Under the pieces are notes generated by a model. It ran no database searches. It was not told the DNA's origin and worked only from the letters and a program-made list of their open reading frames with translations. From Actinomycetota bacterium (lineage in GTDB: Bacteria > Actinomycetota > Actinomycetes > Nanopelagicales > Nanopelagicaceae), in assembly GCA_947449535.1 (NCBI GenBank), contig CANFRP010000002.1:1-64000 (forward strand): a DNA stretch of 64,000 nucleotides, read 5' to 3'. The translations under genes and the position numbers were made by a program. This document shows, piece after piece, positions 61,363 to 64,000 of the stretch. Position 1 is the first letter of the stretch. Each line of letters starts with the position of its first letter.

Positions 61363-62871
61363 ATGAGCGAAAAAGCGGAAGTCCCTGTAGAAGATGATCT
61401 ACCCGAGCAACTACGCATCCGCCGCGAAAAGCGCGCTGCAATCATTGCCCGCGGAGTAGATGCCTATCCGGTCGAAGTCCCACGCACCGCATCGCTCAAG
61501 CAGATCCGCCAAACACATAAAGATTTAGAGATTGATGTTGCTACTGGTGCAATTGAAAGCGTTGCTGGCCGCGTTATTTTCAAGCGCGATACCGGCAAGC
61601 TCTGTTTTGCCACTTTGCGCGAAGGTGATGGCACCGAGCTTCAAGCGATGTTGTCACTCGACAAGGTAGGACAAGATTCGCTGGACCTCTGGAAATCTGA
61701 GATTGACCTTGGTGACTTCGTATCTGTTACTGGTGAAATCATTACCTCCAAGCGCGGTGAACTTTCTGTACTCGCAAATTCATGGGTCCTCGGATCTAAA
61801 TCGCTGCGCCCACTTCCCGTCGAGCACAAGCCACTCTCCGAGGAGACTCGAGTTCGAATGCGTTATGTCGATTTAATTGTTCGCCCAGAAGCTCGCAGCA
61901 ATGCTCGACTTCGTCCGCTGGTCATGAAATCACTTCGCGAAACATTTAGCGCGCGTGATTTCGTGGAAGTGGAAACTCCAATGCTTCAGGTCATGCATGG
62001 TGGGGCCACTGCACGTCCCTTTAAAACCCTGAGTAATGCCTATGACATGGAGCTCTTCCTGCGTATTGCACCAGAGCTTTTCCTCAAGCGTTGCATTGTT
62101 GGGGGCATCGAACGCGTCTATGAAATCAACCGTAACTTCCGTAACGAAGGCGCTGACTCTAGCCACTCACCAGAGTTTGCAATGATCGAGTCGTACGAGG
62201 CTTATGGCGATTGGAACACAATTGCAGAGCTCACCCGCACATTAGTTCAAAATGCAGCCATGGCTGTTTCAGGAAGTCATGTTGTTACTCATCACGATGG
62301 TCGCCAATTAGATCTTGGCGGAACATGGCGCGAAGCATCGCTCTTTGATTTAATCTCAGAAGGCGTTGGCGAAAGCGTTACGGCACAAACATCGATTGAT
62401 GATCTAAAGAAAATTGCAACAAAGCTCGGAATGAAGATCGATCCTAAGTGGATCACCGGAAAACTTGCGGAAGAGATTTTTGAGCATGTCACCGAAGGCC
62501 AGCTCAACGAGCCAATTTTCGTCAAGGGATATCCAGTTGATACTTCACCGCTAGTACGCGCTCATCGCGATATTCCTGGCGTTGTGGAGAAGTGGGATCT
62601 CTATGTTGAGGGCTTTGAACTTGCGACTGGCTACTCGGAATTAATCGACCCAGTAATCCAACGCGAACGCCTTACTGAGCAATCACTTCTCGCCGCCAAG
62701 GGTGATTTAGAAGCTATGCAGCTCGATGAAGATTTCTTACGCGCAATGGAATATGCAATGCCACCAACGGGCGGCATGGGCATGGGCGTTGATCGCTTAC
62801 TCATGGCACTTACTGGTCTTGGTATTCGCGAAACGATTCTCTTCCCACTTGTGAAGCCAGAAGAGGCTTAA
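61363..62871 (+). CDS. lysS: lysyl-tRNA synthetase, class II
   Basis: RMRYVDLIVRPEAR, NRNFRNEGADSSHSPEF, PPTGGMGMGVDRLLMALTG. Confidence 0.97.
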   Translation: MSEKAEVPVEDDLPEQLRIRREKRAAIIARGVDAYPVEVPRTASLKQIRQTHKDLEIDVATGAIESVAGRVIFKRDTGKLCFATLREGDGTELQAMLSLDKVGQDSLDLWKSEIDLGDFVSVTGEIITSKRGELSVLANSWVLGSKSLRPLPVEHKPLSEETRVRMRYVDLIVRPEARSNARLRPLVMKSLRETFSARDFVEVETPMLQVMHGGATARPFKTLSNAYDMELFLRIAPELFLKRCIVGGIERVYEINRNFRNEGADSSHSPEFAMIESYEAYGDWNTIAELTRTLVQNAAMAVSGSHVVTHHDGRQLDLGGTWREASLFDLISEGVGESVTAQTSIDDLKKIATKLGMKIDPKWITGKLAEEIFEHVTEGQLNEPIFVKGYPVDTSPLVRAHRDIPGVVEKWDLYVEGFELATGYSELIDPVIQRERLTEQSLLAAKGDLEAMQLDEDFLRAMEYAMPPTGGMGMGVDRLLMALTGLGIRETILFPLVKPEEA

Positions 62872-62880
62872 TACATTCTT

Positions 62881-63378
62881 ATGACAATCAGTATTCGTTC
62901 AGCGCGTACCAGCGACATTCCACAGATCCGCAAGATCGTGGATTCCTTCGCAGCGCCAGGCAAGATGTTGTCGAAAGAGACAGTTACGTTATTTGAAAGT
63001 GTTCAAGAATTTACTGTTGCGGTCGATGGAGATGAAGTTGTTGGTTGCGGCGCACTTCACGTTCTCTGGGAGGATTTAGCTGAAGTTCGTACCGTGGCTG
63101 TTGTAGAACGACTCCAACATAAGGGCGTTGGCCATTTGATTTTGGAGCGCATTATCGAGCGCGCCAAGGGATTGGGTGTAGAAAGAATTTTCTGCCTTAC
63201 TTTTCAGACTGAATTCTTTGGTAAGCACGGCTTTGAAGTAATTGAAGGCACTCCAGTCGAACCAGATGTATATGCCGAGTTATTGCGCTCATATGATCAA
63301 GGCGTTGCAGAGTTCTTGGATCTTGAATCGGTAAAGCCAAACACTCTTGGCAATACTCGAATGCTTAAAGTCCTTTAA
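62881..63378 (+). CDS. argA: amino-acid N-acetyltransferase (short GNAT-type N-acetylglutamate synthase, Rv2747-like)
   Basis: SVQEFTVAVDGDEVVGCGALHVLWEDLAEVRTVAV, SYDQGVAEFLDLESVKPNTLGNTRMLKVL. Confidence 0.88.
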   Translation: MTISIRSARTSDIPQIRKIVDSFAAPGKMLSKETVTLFESVQEFTVAVDGDEVVGCGALHVLWEDLAEVRTVAVVERLQHKGVGHLILERIIERAKGLGVERIFCLTFQTEFFGKHGFEVIEGTPVEPDVYAELLRSYDQGVAEFLDLESVKPNTLGNTRMLKVL

Positions 63379-64000
63379 ATATTAGGATCTAGCTCAGTAA
63401 TAACCTGACACCCAGTCGTAACAATCGTCACGGTTGAGGCCATTGGATTAGCTCCTGAGTAATAAGCCCAGATGCTCTCTCCTTGGAATTTACCCTTATC
63501 AAAAGCGAGAACTTCTTTATCGACACCTAGGCGTATCGCACATTGCTGTTGTGTCGCTGTGAGTGACTTCAAAGATGATCCTGCTGATCCTTGCTTAACG
63601 ATGCGAAGAATATTTTTGAATTGTGTGTCGTAATCAAGATTTGTTTTAAAGACAGGGACTGAATCAGAGACGTTCTGGTTTTGATCGTTGTAGGTCTCTT
63701 GAGTCGATGTGCCGGTTGCGGTTTGTGGCTTCTTTGTAGGGTGCGCCTTAGTTGTTGTCACAGTTGATTGTGAAGTAGCTCCGTCAGCTGGCAAGTTCAT
63801 CTCTGGGCCATTTTCGCTCTCACCTGTTGGTGCTGCGATTCCTGAGTTAGATGCGACATCTGAAATTAGTGAAGTGCCATTATTTTGAGAGAAGATCAGT
63901 ACTCCCGCAAAGAGGATGGCAACGCTTGCAGCAACGGCAGCAGGAAGTCGGAAAGAACGCTTGCTACGGCTTGCTTTAAGGGCAGCAGCCTGATGATCGA
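63375..64000 (-). CDS. membrane-anchored protein with extracytoplasmic C-terminal domain, 5' end beyond window
   Basis: Frame stays open from 63800 to the window end: ...RSKRSFRLPAAVAASVAILFAGVLIFSQNNGTSLISDV... TM segment; anti-sigma-factor-like layout only. Confidence 0.7.
   Translation of the reverse strand, partial: DHQAAALKASRSKRSFRLPAAVAASVAILFAGVLIFSQNNGTSLISDVASNSGIAAPTGESENGPEMNLPADGATSQSTVTTTKAHPTKKPQTATGTSTQETYNDQNQNVSDSVPVFKTNLDYDTQFKNILRIVKQGSAGSSLKSLTATQQQCAIRLGVDKEVLAFDKGKFQGESIWAYYSGANPMASTVTIVTTGCQVITELDPNI

Overview
This 64 kb window is a dense bacterial chromosome segment with moderate G+C. Gene content and order (ftsH-fol-coaX-lysS block, GuaB1-type IMPDH-like protein, LysX-like DUF2156 protein, short ArgA, ctaC/D/E) point to a streamlined Actinomycetota; a freshwater Nanopelagicales (acI)-like lineage is my inference, not shown. 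It is mostly housekeeping and catabolic genes plus one tRNA-Arg(ACG). I saw no phage, transposon, CRISPR array or rRNA, and no convincing new defence or mobile system. The items most worth a second look are: (1) an unannotated junction of two 5'-truncated gene remnants at ~7308-7890; (2) a secreted HExxH protein with a duplicated Cys/Trp mini-domain; (3) a serine acetyltransferase next to cysK that lacks the usual VVGVPA tail but ends in isoleucine; (4) a CuA-like cupredoxin with an incomplete ligand set in the cytochrome oxidase operon; (5) a translationally coupled cell-envelope trio; (6) an IclR/cyclase/two-dehydrogenase/sugar-ABC catabolic cluster of unknown substrate; (7) nadB-nadC sitting where panD is found in related fol-pan-lysS clusters. 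All product names come from reading motifs and recalling families; no database search was run.
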